Source: Oscillospiraceae bacterium (GTDB lineage Bacteria; Bacillota; Clostridia; Oscillospirales; Ruminococcaceae). Taken from it: a stretch of DNA of 51,478 nucleotides. Below, piece after piece: positions 45,313-51,478 of this stretch; position 1 is the stretch's first letter; every line of letters starts with the position of its first letter. Under the pieces are notes generated by a model. The model was not told the origin of the DNA. It did no database searches and was given only the letters and a program-made list of their open reading frames with translations. The position numbers and the translations under genes are program-made. The stretch spans positions 1 to 51,478 of the forward strand of contig JAETSQ010000014.1 in the NCBI GenBank assembly GCA_021769525.1, in the 5' to 3' direction.

Positions 45313-45399
45313 GGGGGGACCCCTCCGCCCCCAAATTTTTCTGGAAATTTTCTTCCTAGTATGTTATGATAAATAAAGCACAAAAAGGGGGTGGACCGT

Positions 45400-46566
45400 A
45401 TGGGCAGAGCGGGCAGAAGCGGCGGAGGCGGCGGACGCTCCGGAGGGTTTTCCGGGGGCGGCCGCAGCTCCGGGGGATTCTCCGGTGGGGGCCGCAGTTC
45501 CGGGGGATTCTCCGGGGGCGGACGTTCGGGAAGGTCCGGCGGCTTCGGAGGTTCCGGCGGTTCCGGAAGGCCCGGCGGCTTTGGCGGCGGCTACAGTCCC
45601 CGCCCGCCGCGTCCGGCTCCCCCGCCCCGTCCCATGATGGGCGGCTGGGGCTGGGGTTGGGGAATGCCCAGAACCCGTACCGTCATCATCAACAACCAAG
45701 GCGGAGGCGGCTACGGAGGCCCCGGCCAAACTCCCCCGCCATCCCCCGGCGGCTACAGGCAGAACTCCGGCGGCTGCCTCACGGTGGTTCTGGTGGTGGT
45801 CGTTTTTCTGGTCATCCTCGGCCTCTTTGCGATGATCGCCGACGGCGGCGGGGAGTCTATGGGGGATGTCCCCTCCTCTACCATCCAGCGGGAGCCCCTC
45901 CCCGCCGGTTCGGTGACCAAGACCGGCTGGTACACCGACGAGGCGGAATATATCTATGACGAAGAAGAGCTTTTATCCGGACTGGAAGATTTTTACGAGC
46001 GAACGGGGATCCAGCCTTACCTTTATCTGGCAAAAACCGTAAACGGTTCCTCCTCCCCTTCCGAACAGGAGATCGGCGATTACGCCGGGCGGCTGTACGA
46101 TCAGCTCTTTACCGATGAGGCGCATTTTCTGTTGGTTTTTTGTGAGGAAGAAAACGGCGGCGATTGGTACAAATGGGGGTATTGTGGAGGCGCCCAGACT
46201 AAGAGCGTCATGGATGACGAGGCCGTACAGATCCTCGGAGAATACCTGGATCGGTATTACTATTCCGACTGTACCAATGAAGAATTTTTCTCCAGGACAT
46301 TTTCCGATACGGGGGAGCGGATCATGACCGTGACCAGATCCCCCTGGCCGGTGGTATGGGGGATCTTCGGGGTGCTGCTGCTGGCGGCCCTGGGCTTCTT
46401 CTGGTGGAAAAAGCATAAGGAGCAGAAGAACCTGGAGGCGCAGCAGATGCAAGAGATGCTGAACACCCCGCTAGAGACCTTTGGAGACACCGAGGCGGAA
46501 AATCTGGCAAAGAAGTACGAAAGCACAGAAAAAGGTCCCGGCTCTGCGGGGACCGGCGAATCATAA
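45400..46566 (+). CDS. Gly/Ser/Arg-rich membrane protein with TPM-like domain
   Basis: A 388-residue protein. The first about 125 residues are low complexity, with repeated RSSGGFSGGG units, then PRPPRPAPPPRP and WGWGWG, probably cytosolic. A first membrane helix (LTVVLVVVVFLVILGLFAMI, about 130-150) leads to an extracellular domain of about 170 residues with TPM-fold features (YDEEELLSGLEDFYERTGIQ, FLLVFCEEENGG). A second helix (VVWGIFGVLLLAALGFFWW) and a cytosolic Gln/Glu tail follow. ATG at 45400 follows AAGGGGGTGGACC. It is 13 bases upstream of pspA, implying a shared envelope-stress role. Confidence 0.82.
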   Translation: MGRAGRSGGGGGRSGGFSGGGRSSGGFSGGGRSSGGFSGGGRSGRSGGFGGSGGSGRPGGFGGGYSPRPPRPAPPPRPMMGGWGWGWGMPRTRTVIINNQGGGGYGGPGQTPPPSPGGYRQNSGGCLTVVLVVVVFLVILGLFAMIADGGGESMGDVPSSTIQREPLPAGSVTKTGWYTDEAEYIYDEEELLSGLEDFYERTGIQPYLYLAKTVNGSSSPSEQEIGDYAGRLYDQLFTDEAHFLLVFCEEENGGDWYKWGYCGGAQTKSVMDDEAVQILGEYLDRYYYSDCTNEEFFSRTFSDTGERIMTVTRSPWPVVWGIFGVLLLAALGFFWWKKHKEQKNLEAQQMQEMLNTPLETFGDTEAENLAKKYESTEKGPGSAGTGES

Positions 46567-46579
46567 GGAGGAATGCGCA

Positions 46580-47257
46580 ATGGGAATTTTGGACAGATTC
46601 AGCACCATCGTAAAAGCGAACATCAACGCCCTTCTGGACAAGGCGGAGGACCCGGCTAAGATGATCGACCAGTATCTTGCCGAGATGCGGGAGAGCCTGG
46701 CGGAGGTAAAGCGGGAGACCGCCGGAGTGATGGCGGAGGAATCCCGCACCAAGGCCAAGGTGGACGCCAACCGGGCGGAGATCGAAAAATACGCCGGTTT
46801 GGCCAAGAAGGCCCTTCAGGCCGGCAACGAGGGGGATGCCAAGGTCTTCATCGCCAAAAAGCAGCAGTTGGAGGTCTCCGGCCAGGGGCTGGCGGAAGCC
46901 TATGAGGTGGCCCGCGGCAATGCCCAGAAGATGCGCCAGATGCACGACAAGCTGGTGGGGGACATCGAGGAGCTGGAGCGCCGCCGGGAGACCATCAAGG
47001 CCAAGGTGGCGGTGGCCAAGACCCAGGGCAAGCTCAACGAGCTGGGAGCCGCCTCCGACAAGGCGGAGGACGCCATGAGCGCCTTCCAGCGGATGGAGGA
47101 GAAGGCGGACCGGATGCTGGAGCGGGAGACCGCCATGGCGGAGCTGAACGCCGCCCCCAAGGATGAGGCTGCCGCCCTGGAGGAGAAGTACAGCGGCCCC
47201 GCCCCCACCGCGGTGGATGACGAGCTGGCCAGGATGAAGGCCGAGCTGGGGCTGTAA
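46580..47257 (+). CDS. pspA: PspA/IM30 family membrane stress protein
   Basis: A 225-residue, almost entirely alpha-helical coiled-coil protein of the ESCRT-III-like PspA/Vipp1 superfamily. MGILDRFSTIVKANINALLD is the amphipathic membrane-binding helix 0, and AEDPAKMIDQYLAEMRESL is the next signature. A long hairpin (about 25-150) is followed by helices 4-5 and an acidic end. It binds and stabilises stressed membranes. TAAGGAGGAATGCGCA precedes the ATG. It is second in a two-gene operon with the TPM-like protein and ends in a terminator. Confidence 0.95.
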   Translation: MGILDRFSTIVKANINALLDKAEDPAKMIDQYLAEMRESLAEVKRETAGVMAEESRTKAKVDANRAEIEKYAGLAKKALQAGNEGDAKVFIAKKQQLEVSGQGLAEAYEVARGNAQKMRQMHDKLVGDIEELERRRETIKAKVAVAKTQGKLNELGAASDKAEDAMSAFQRMEEKADRMLERETAMAELNAAPKDEAAALEEKYSGPAPTAVDDELARMKAELGL

Positions 47258-47267
47258 GCGCAAGGGG

Positions 47268-47312
47268 ACGGCCCGCGCCGGAAGATCGGGGGCGCGGGCC
47301 GTTATCTTGTCC
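47268..47312 (+). terminator. pspA terminator
   Basis: ACGGCCCGCGCC (47268-47279) / GGCGCGGGCCGT (47291-47302), then TATCTTGTCCTCT. Confidence 0.85.
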
Positions 47313-47402
47313 TCTATTACAAGATAGCAAAGCGTTTCGGAGAAGGGGAGATCCGCGCAAAAGACACCCCGCGGGACCTGCAGTGGAGAAAGGAAAGGGG
47401 AA

Positions 47403-47430
47403 TTGACAATTCCCGCAAGGGTGGTATAAT
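47403..47430 (+). promoter_or_regulatory. tRNA-Pro promoter
   Basis: TTGACA (47403-47408), 16-base spacer, TATAAT (47425-47430). Transcription would pass through the broken tRNA copy before the intact one. Confidence 0.92.
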
Positions 47431-47458
47431 AAAGGGCACGTTTTATTTCAGGATACAT

Positions 47459-47527
47459 CGGGGCGTAGCGCAGCTGGTAGCGCGCCTGCTTTGGGAGGAT
47501 GCTCGAAATTAGACCGCAAAAGTGAAT
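47459..47527 (+). pseudogene. Truncated tRNA-Pro copy
   Basis: The first 38 bases are identical to the 5' half of the tRNA-Pro at 47528, up to the end of the anticodon loop (CTTTGGGA). The 3' half is then lost: GGATGC, a TCGAAATTAGACC fragment recalling the T-loop, and AAAAGTGAAT. It cannot fold into a tRNA. Confidence 0.88.
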
Positions 47528-47603
47528 CGGGGCGTAGCGCAGCTGGTAGCGCGCCTGCTTTGGGAGCAGGATGCCGGGTGTTCGAATCACCTCGCTCCGA
47601 CCA
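47528..47603 (+). tRNA. tRNA-Pro(UGG)
   Basis: A 76-base cloverleaf. The acceptor stem CGGGGCG pairs with CGCTCCG (one G-U). The anticodon stem CCTGC/GCAGG encloses loop TTTGGGA with anticodon TGG at 47561-47563. The T-arm contains GGGTGTTCGAATCACC. CCA is encoded. The 3' end borders the integrated element. Confidence 0.97.
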
Positions 47604-47612
47604 TTAAAATTT

Positions 47613-47653
47613 GCCGTAGAACCGCTTGATAGGCTGTTCTACGGCGATTTTTA
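47613..47653 (+). terminator. tRNA-Pro terminator
   Basis: GCCGTAGAAC (47613-47622) / GTTCTACGGC (47636-47645) followed by GATTTTTAT. Confidence 0.93.
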
Positions 47654-47761
47654 TATTGGGAGTCAGAAAGGTGTTTGGGATGGGATTGTGTCTGATTTGG
47701 GGTGATGGGTGGGGCAAAAAAATGGGGGCTGTTTGGTGGGAAATTGGCCGGAGGAGAAGGA

Positions 47762-47801
47762 AATCCCTAACCAATCCCTAACCGGAATTGACAGTTGTCA
47801 A
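47762..47801. repeat. Tandem 11-base repeat and palindrome near the element end
   Basis: AATCCCTAACC occurs twice head to tail (47762-47772, 47773-47783), followed by the palindrome TTGACAGTTGTCAA (47788-47801). Position between tRNA and first element gene suits integrase or excisionase arm-type binding sites. Inference only. Confidence 0.55.
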
Positions 47802-47826
47802 AACCTGTCTGTTTTGCCTTATAAGA

Positions 47827-48972
47827 TCACCTTGTGCCTTCCTCCCTTAGCACATACTGCAGCATCTTAAAAGCAGCAGATTTTTTTGCATCCTTTTTCG
47901 AAGATGACTTTGCGGAAAAATAAGTGCTGTACTCCGCAATATGGCATTCGCATTTCCAAATCGGATTACCGTCTTTATCATATCCCTGCTCAAAATTATA
48001 TGTAGGGATAGAAAAGTAGCCACGCCTTGCAAGAATCTCCAACTGATTGATGGCTTCGGCTTTGTTGGGATTTTCTATCTCATCCTGAATAGTAAACAGC
48101 AACTTATGGTCTTGCAGATATTTGTACGCCAATTTACATACAGCCATCCTCGCTTCGCTTTTCGATGTGCCGAACGCACGAAAAATCGGAAGGTCATTTA
48201 GCAGCTTCAAATAGCAATGAAAATTCAACTTAGAGTAATCCGCGGTTGGAGGATGATCTGAAATACCATCAAACGGCATATACCATGTTGAGGTATAAGT
48301 TGCTTCTTTATACTGATACCATGGAATTACACCGTTTTTTTGCATTTCCCATTCTTGAATAAGTCGCACATAGTTTGTATCCTCGTCCGTTTGTAAGAAC
48401 GAATCCGGTTCAATCATAATCTCCACAACAGACTGAATTTTACCAAAGTCCCATCCGGAATCAAGCGCCACAGCACCAACGATAGCTTCAAATAAATCTT
48501 CTTTGACTGACGGTTCCTCTTGTACATTATTTTGAATATCACTGTTGCCCATTACTAAACCATCAGAAAATCCCAGTTCGTCGATTCTTCTGGCTAAGGT
48601 CTTTTTCTCTACCATCCTGCTTTTGATTTTTGTAAGCTGTCCTTCGCTATGCTCGCAAATAAATTCGTTTACTTTTGGTGTTGTGCCAGCTGCCCTTTCT
48701 CGTTGTCTTTTGAACTCCAGTTCCCATGCCGAAAGTTTCGTTCCGTCAATCGGGTCGCCATTCGCTAAACGCCCATACTTTTGTACTAATAACCGGACGA
48801 CTGCAAAATCGAGAGCTTTGTCCCCGATAAACTCAAGGACCTCATTGTTTTGACCGCCGTGTTCCTCTGAAAAGGAACGCCGAATAAATGCCTGGCGCAA
48901 CAAATCAATGTTTTGAAAAGTATAACCAATTTGCCCTTGAACCATTTTGAAAAATAAATCTTTGTCTTTCAT
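47827..48972 (-). CDS. Element-borne RNase III with two dsRNA-binding domains
   Basis: A 381-residue protein. The RNase III domain (about 1-185) has the signature NNEVLEFIGDKALDF with E44, E47 and D51, and the second catalytic segment KEDLFEAIVGAVALDSGWD with D159 and E162, so all acidic residues needed for dsRNA cleavage are kept. An insert of about 40 residues lies between them (about 70-110). A degenerate dsRBD (about 230-300, ending FGTSKSEARMAVCKLAYKYL) and a clear one (about 310-378, AKSSSKKDAKKSAAFKMLQ) follow. Housekeeping RNase III has about 230 residues and one dsRBD. GGGAGG precedes ATG 48972. Base composition is AT-richer than the host genes. Confidence 0.88.
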   Translation of the reverse strand: MKDKDLFFKMVQGQIGYTFQNIDLLRQAFIRRSFSEEHGGQNNEVLEFIGDKALDFAVVRLLVQKYGRLANGDPIDGTKLSAWELEFKRQRERAAGTTPKVNEFICEHSEGQLTKIKSRMVEKKTLARRIDELGFSDGLVMGNSDIQNNVQEEPSVKEDLFEAIVGAVALDSGWDFGKIQSVVEIMIEPDSFLQTDEDTNYVRLIQEWEMQKNGVIPWYQYKEATYTSTWYMPFDGISDHPPTADYSKLNFHCYLKLLNDLPIFRAFGTSKSEARMAVCKLAYKYLQDHKLLFTIQDEIENPNKAEAINQLEILARRGYFSIPTYNFEQGYDKDGNPIWKCECHIAEYSTYFSAKSSSKKDAKKSAAFKMLQYVLREEGTR

Positions 48973-49119
48973 TAAAAAACCTCCCAGTAAAGTAATTACT
49001 AAAAGGCATAATAATAGCCTGACAAAAAACACTTTCCCCGTGAGATAGGACTGTTCTGTCAGACACAAATCAATTAAATTTAATTCTTTGTTTGCGTTTG
49101 TTTACTCGGGTTCACTTGC

Positions 49120-49145
49120 ATAAACGGGAATAAACACCTATAAAC
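49120..49145. repeat. Three ATAAAC iterons with 10-base period
   Basis: ATAAAC at 49120, 49130 and 49140, on one face of the helix. They lie in the untranslated leader of the RNase III gene, about 35-60 bases downstream of the predicted transcription start. An operator or recombinase-binding array is possible. Confidence 0.6.
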
Positions 49146-49185
49146 AATGTCTCAAATTTAACTCATTATGCCTTGAAGTAGATTA

Positions 49186-49214
49186 ATTGTATCAAAGAAA
49201 TGTAGCGGTGTCAA
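49186..49214 (-). promoter_or_regulatory. Promoter of the RNase III gene
   Basis: Minus strand TTGACA (49209-49214), 17-base spacer, TACAAT (49186-49191). It leaves a leader of about 205 bases before the ATG, unusually long. Confidence 0.88.
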
Positions 49215-49227
49215 TATTTTGATAACC

Positions 49228-49260
49228 GGCCAGCCCAGAGATTTCCTCTCCAGGCTGGCC
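49228..49260. terminator. Hairpin between integrase and RNase III genes
   Basis: GGCCAGCC (49228-49235) / GGCTGGCC (49253-49260), with an inner GAGA/TCTC pairing. It follows the original integrase stop codon; the T-run is poor, so termination may be weak. Confidence 0.55.
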
Positions 49261-49273
49261 AATTCCATCTGTG

Positions 49274-50467
49274 TTATGCGCTCTTATTTTCTTTATCAAT
49301 CTTTCCGGCAAACAGCGCCGCCCCGGTCATAAACCCGCCGATCTTCTCCGCCGCGCCTTGCTGCATCTGGTGGGTGATATGGGTGTAGGTATCCAGCGTG
49401 AACCCCGCCGAGTAATGCCCCAGCATACTGGCAAGGGTTTACACATCCACCCCGCTCTGCATCGCCAAAGTTGCGAAGGTGTGCCGCAAATCGTGGAACC
49501 GCACCGAGCTGTCGATCTCCGCCATGGCCAGCAGCTTTTTGTGGACCCGCCCAATGGCATCGGGACTCCAATAGCTGCCGGTTCTGGGGGACGCGAACAT
49601 CAGCGGGCTGCCCGGGTGTTTCTCATGCTCTGCGATGAGCAATTCTACCGTCTGCCTGGGAATTGCAACCTTGCGGATGGAGTTCTGCGTTTTGGGGGTG
49701 GTAAGCACCAGCTCCCCGTTTATCTTGGAAAGCTGTTTGTTGACGGTGATGAGCTGGTTTTCCTGGTCCAAGTCGCTCCATTGTAACCCCAGCAGCTCCC
49801 CACGCCGCAAACCGGAGGTCAGCTCCAGGTAGAAGATGGGCAGCACCCCATACTGTTCCGCCGCCTGCAGGTATGCCCCGACTTTTTCTGGCGGGATAAT
49901 AGTCATCTCCTTTTTCTCCAGCTTGGGAACACGGCAGCTTTCGCAGGGATTGTAAGAGATGATGCGCCCCTTCACCGCCTGCTGGAGGCAGCTGTTCAGC
50001 ACCATGTGTATCCGCCGGATCGTGCTGTTTGCCAGGGAGAAATCGGTGGTTTTCTCCCATCGCCTGACCCGCCCTTGCTCCTTGGAATGGTTATACATCT
50101 GCTGGATGTGCAGGGCGGTAAGCTGCCGCAGCTTGATTCCGCCGATAGCGGGGATGATGTGCTTCTCTATAATGACCCTGTAACTGTCGGCGGTGCTGAA
50201 TCGCAGGTTGGGTTTTGAGTAGGTCTCGTACCAGAGCCTGCACCATTCCGCAACGGTGTAGTCACCGGTGTGGTCGACGGTGAGTCCCTGGCTGTCCCGT
50301 ATCGCCTGCCGGAGCCGTTCCCGGCACTCCGCCTGGGTCTTGGCGGAAACGCTTTTCTGCACCGACTTCCCGGTGGCCGGGTCGATACCGGCGGTGTACC
50401 GTCCCTCCCATCGTCCGTTGGAACGGCGGCGGATGCTGCCCTCCCCGTTCGCTCGTTTCTTTGCCAT
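49274..50467 (-). pseudogene. int: Tyrosine-type integrase interrupted by an in-frame stop codon
   Basis: Reading from ATG 50467 (AAGGAGG upstream), the frame encodes an integrase of the ICE/phage type: N-terminal AP2-like arm-binding region (NGEGSIRRRSNGRWEGRY), core-binding SAM-like domain, and catalytic residues Arg (TSGLRRGELLGLQW), Lys in the beta-hairpin, and HDLRHTFATLAM. After QSGVDV a TAA (49439-49441) interrupts the frame. The same frame then continues without other defects through TLASMLGHYSAGFTLDTYTH, which contains the conserved LGH and the nucleophilic Tyr, to a TAA at 49274-49276. The unbroken protein would have 397 residues. The first 342 residues lack the nucleophile, so the protein should be inactive unless the stop is read through. 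Confidence 0.93.
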
Positions 50468-50526
50468 ATCGAACCTCCTTTTTCGTTTTTGTAACACAAA
50501 CATATACCACAGTTTTCTTGAAATAG

Positions 50527-50736
50527 CTATCCCTTTTCGACCGTTTTTTCCTCGATCCATTGGATAAATTTGTCCCTCGGGACAATGATGCGGCTGCCCA
50601 GGGTGATGGTCGGGAAATCCTGCCGCCGTACCACCTCGTAGGCATGAGCCAAACCGATGCCCAGTACATCCGCCACATCTGCGACGGTGAGCATCAGCGG
50701 AAGTTCATCGTAGGAATGGAATCTGCATTTTCGCAT
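50527..50736 (-). CDS. xis: Excisionase-type HTH DNA-binding protein
   Basis: A 69-residue protein with the MerR-like HTH_17 fold used by element excisionases: LTVADVADVLGIGLAHAYEV, then VRRQDFPTITLGSRIIVPRD and KFIQWIEEK. Excisionases bend DNA at the element ends and steer the integrase toward excision. It lies 59 bases upstream of int on the same strand, the typical order in Firmicute integrative elements. The ribosome-binding site is AAGGAG. Confidence 0.92.
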   Translation of the reverse strand: MRKCRFHSYDELPLMLTVADVADVLGIGLAHAYEVVRRQDFPTITLGSRIIVPRDKFIQWIEEKTVEKG

Positions 50737-50812
50737 TTTTGGGGTACTCCTTTCTTTGTTGTTCTTTGTCTTGTTGGTTTACCTGCCCGCCGGCTGACGG
50801 GGGCGGGGACGG

Positions 50813-51478
50813 TTACATCTGCATTGTCGGCGAGTATTTCCGCCCCATGGCCTGGGCTTTCTCCCGCAGCTGCCGGATGCGCTTGCGGTCCAGCTCCATC
50901 GCCCCAGGATGGGAAGGCGGCAGGCTGTTCTCCCGGAAAATGCGTCCCAGCTGGCGGAGTAACCGTGTCCCGGCAAGCATGAGAGAAGGCGGGCCCAGGC
51001 TGTCCCATCGGTCCAGGAAATATTGTGCAAAGCTGTTCCCTTGCCGGGCAGACCGGGTGAACCAGTAGTGTGCCTGCGCCCTGTCCTCGGGGACACCTTT
51101 GCCCATCAGGCAGAGTTTCCCCAGCATATATTGAGCGTATGGGTTACCGCCATCAGCCGCCTGCCGGAAAAGATCCACAGCCTTTGGAATATCCTTCGGC
51201 ACCGATTTTCCCCGAAGGTACTCCCTGCCCATGAAATAAGCGGCGCAGAGTGAGCCACCCTGCGCCGCCTGTTCCAGCCAGTACATCCCTTGTGTTGTAT
51301 CTCGGACTTCCGCATCCCGGGAAAAGCACAGCTTGCCCAGGGCACACTGCGCCGCCACATGGCCCTGCTCCGCAGCTTTGGCGAACCAATCGTAGGCAAC
51401 GACGCCATCCGGGATAACCAAACCACCGTCCCGGTAAAGCTGTCCCATTCGATACCGGGCGTTCGGGTCGCCGGAATC
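50813..51478 (-). CDS. SEL1-repeat protein, partial (C-terminal part)
   Basis: The open frame continues beyond the right edge; about 221 residues are visible. At least four SEL1-type TPR units of 36 residues are seen, e.g. AYDWFAKAAEQGHVAAQCAL, then AVDLFRQAADGGNPYAQYML and AHYWFTRSARQGNSFAQYFL. The C-terminus is basic (LDRKRIRQLREKAQAMGRK). In related Clostridial mobile elements such SEL1 tails occur at the C-terminus of relaxases, and the position upstream of xis-int fits that. The N-terminal domain that would decide is outside the window. Confidence 0.82.
   Translation of the reverse strand, partial: DSGDPNARYRMGQLYRDGGLVIPDGVVAYDWFAKAAEQGHVAAQCALGKLCFSRDAEVRDTTQGMYWLEQAAQGGSLCAAYFMGREYLRGKSVPKDIPKAVDLFRQAADGGNPYAQYMLGKLCLMGKGVPEDRAQAHYWFTRSARQGNSFAQYFLDRWDSLGPPSLMLAGTRLLRQLGRIFRENSLPPSHPGAMELDRKRIRQLREKAQAMGRKYSPTMQM

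Overview
The window is a chromosomal replication-origin region of a GC-rich Gram-positive bacterium. Gene order, Clostridia-type proteins, GGAGG ribosome-binding sites and consensus sigma-A promoters point to the class Clostridia, probably an Oscillospiraceae-like gut lineage. That placement is inferred from gene content; no 16S gene is present. oriC lies around 28.5-30.7 kb. Genes to its left run mainly on the minus strand and genes to its right mainly on the plus strand, as expected for genes co-oriented with replication.

Layout: (a) 0-4 kb, minus strand: a partial PD-(D/E)XK nuclease/transposase-like gene, a holin/GH25-lysozyme pair, a KtrB potassium channel subunit and a NUDIX hydrolase. 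(b) 4.4-6.7 kb, plus strand: a YabB/TrmN6-type methyltransferase, a GNAT acetyltransferase and rsmI. (c) 7.2-13.8 kb, minus: rqcH, a Nif3-like gene, a small unknown, trmK, a SUKH-like gene and serS. (d) 14.2-18 kb, minus: parB, a small lipoprotein and parA, with three parS sites, then a secreted protein built of Cys/His repeats. (e) 18.5-28.5 kb, minus: an orphan solute-binding lipoprotein, a deleted thioesterase remnant, gyrA, gyrB, remB, recF, yaaA and dnaN. (f) dnaA with candidate origin sequence on both sides. (g) 30.7-34 kb, plus: rpmH-rnpA-yidD-yidC-jag. (h) 34.2-39 kb, plus: a CIRCE-controlled hsp20, a noc-like ParB paralogue, an aminotransferase and trpS. (i) 39.3-47.3 kb: an XRE regulator, an EpsG-like membrane protein, a 40-codon membrane peptide divergent from another XRE regulator, gap, a kinase-like protein without the usual histidine, and a Gly-rich membrane protein paired with PspA.

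From 47.4 kb to the right edge there is an integrated element at a tRNA-Pro(UGG) gene. It carries an AT-richer gene for an RNase III with two apparent dsRNA-binding domains, a tyrosine integrase interrupted by one in-frame stop codon, an excisionase-like HTH gene and the C-terminal part of a SEL1-repeat protein. A broken copy of the tRNA sits just upstream of the intact one, between it and the promoter.

The most unusual genome-wide feature here is a modular family of hairpin repeats. About 19 copies of an AT-stem palindrome (CTTCTTTTTCTT...AAGAAAAAGAAG) sit at gene boundaries, usually with a GC hairpin whose arms covary between copies. Some copies have further modules inserted into hairpin loops, and about six are joined to a second conserved module of roughly 100 bases that looks like a structured RNA. 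Other repeat families fill most of the remaining intergenic DNA.
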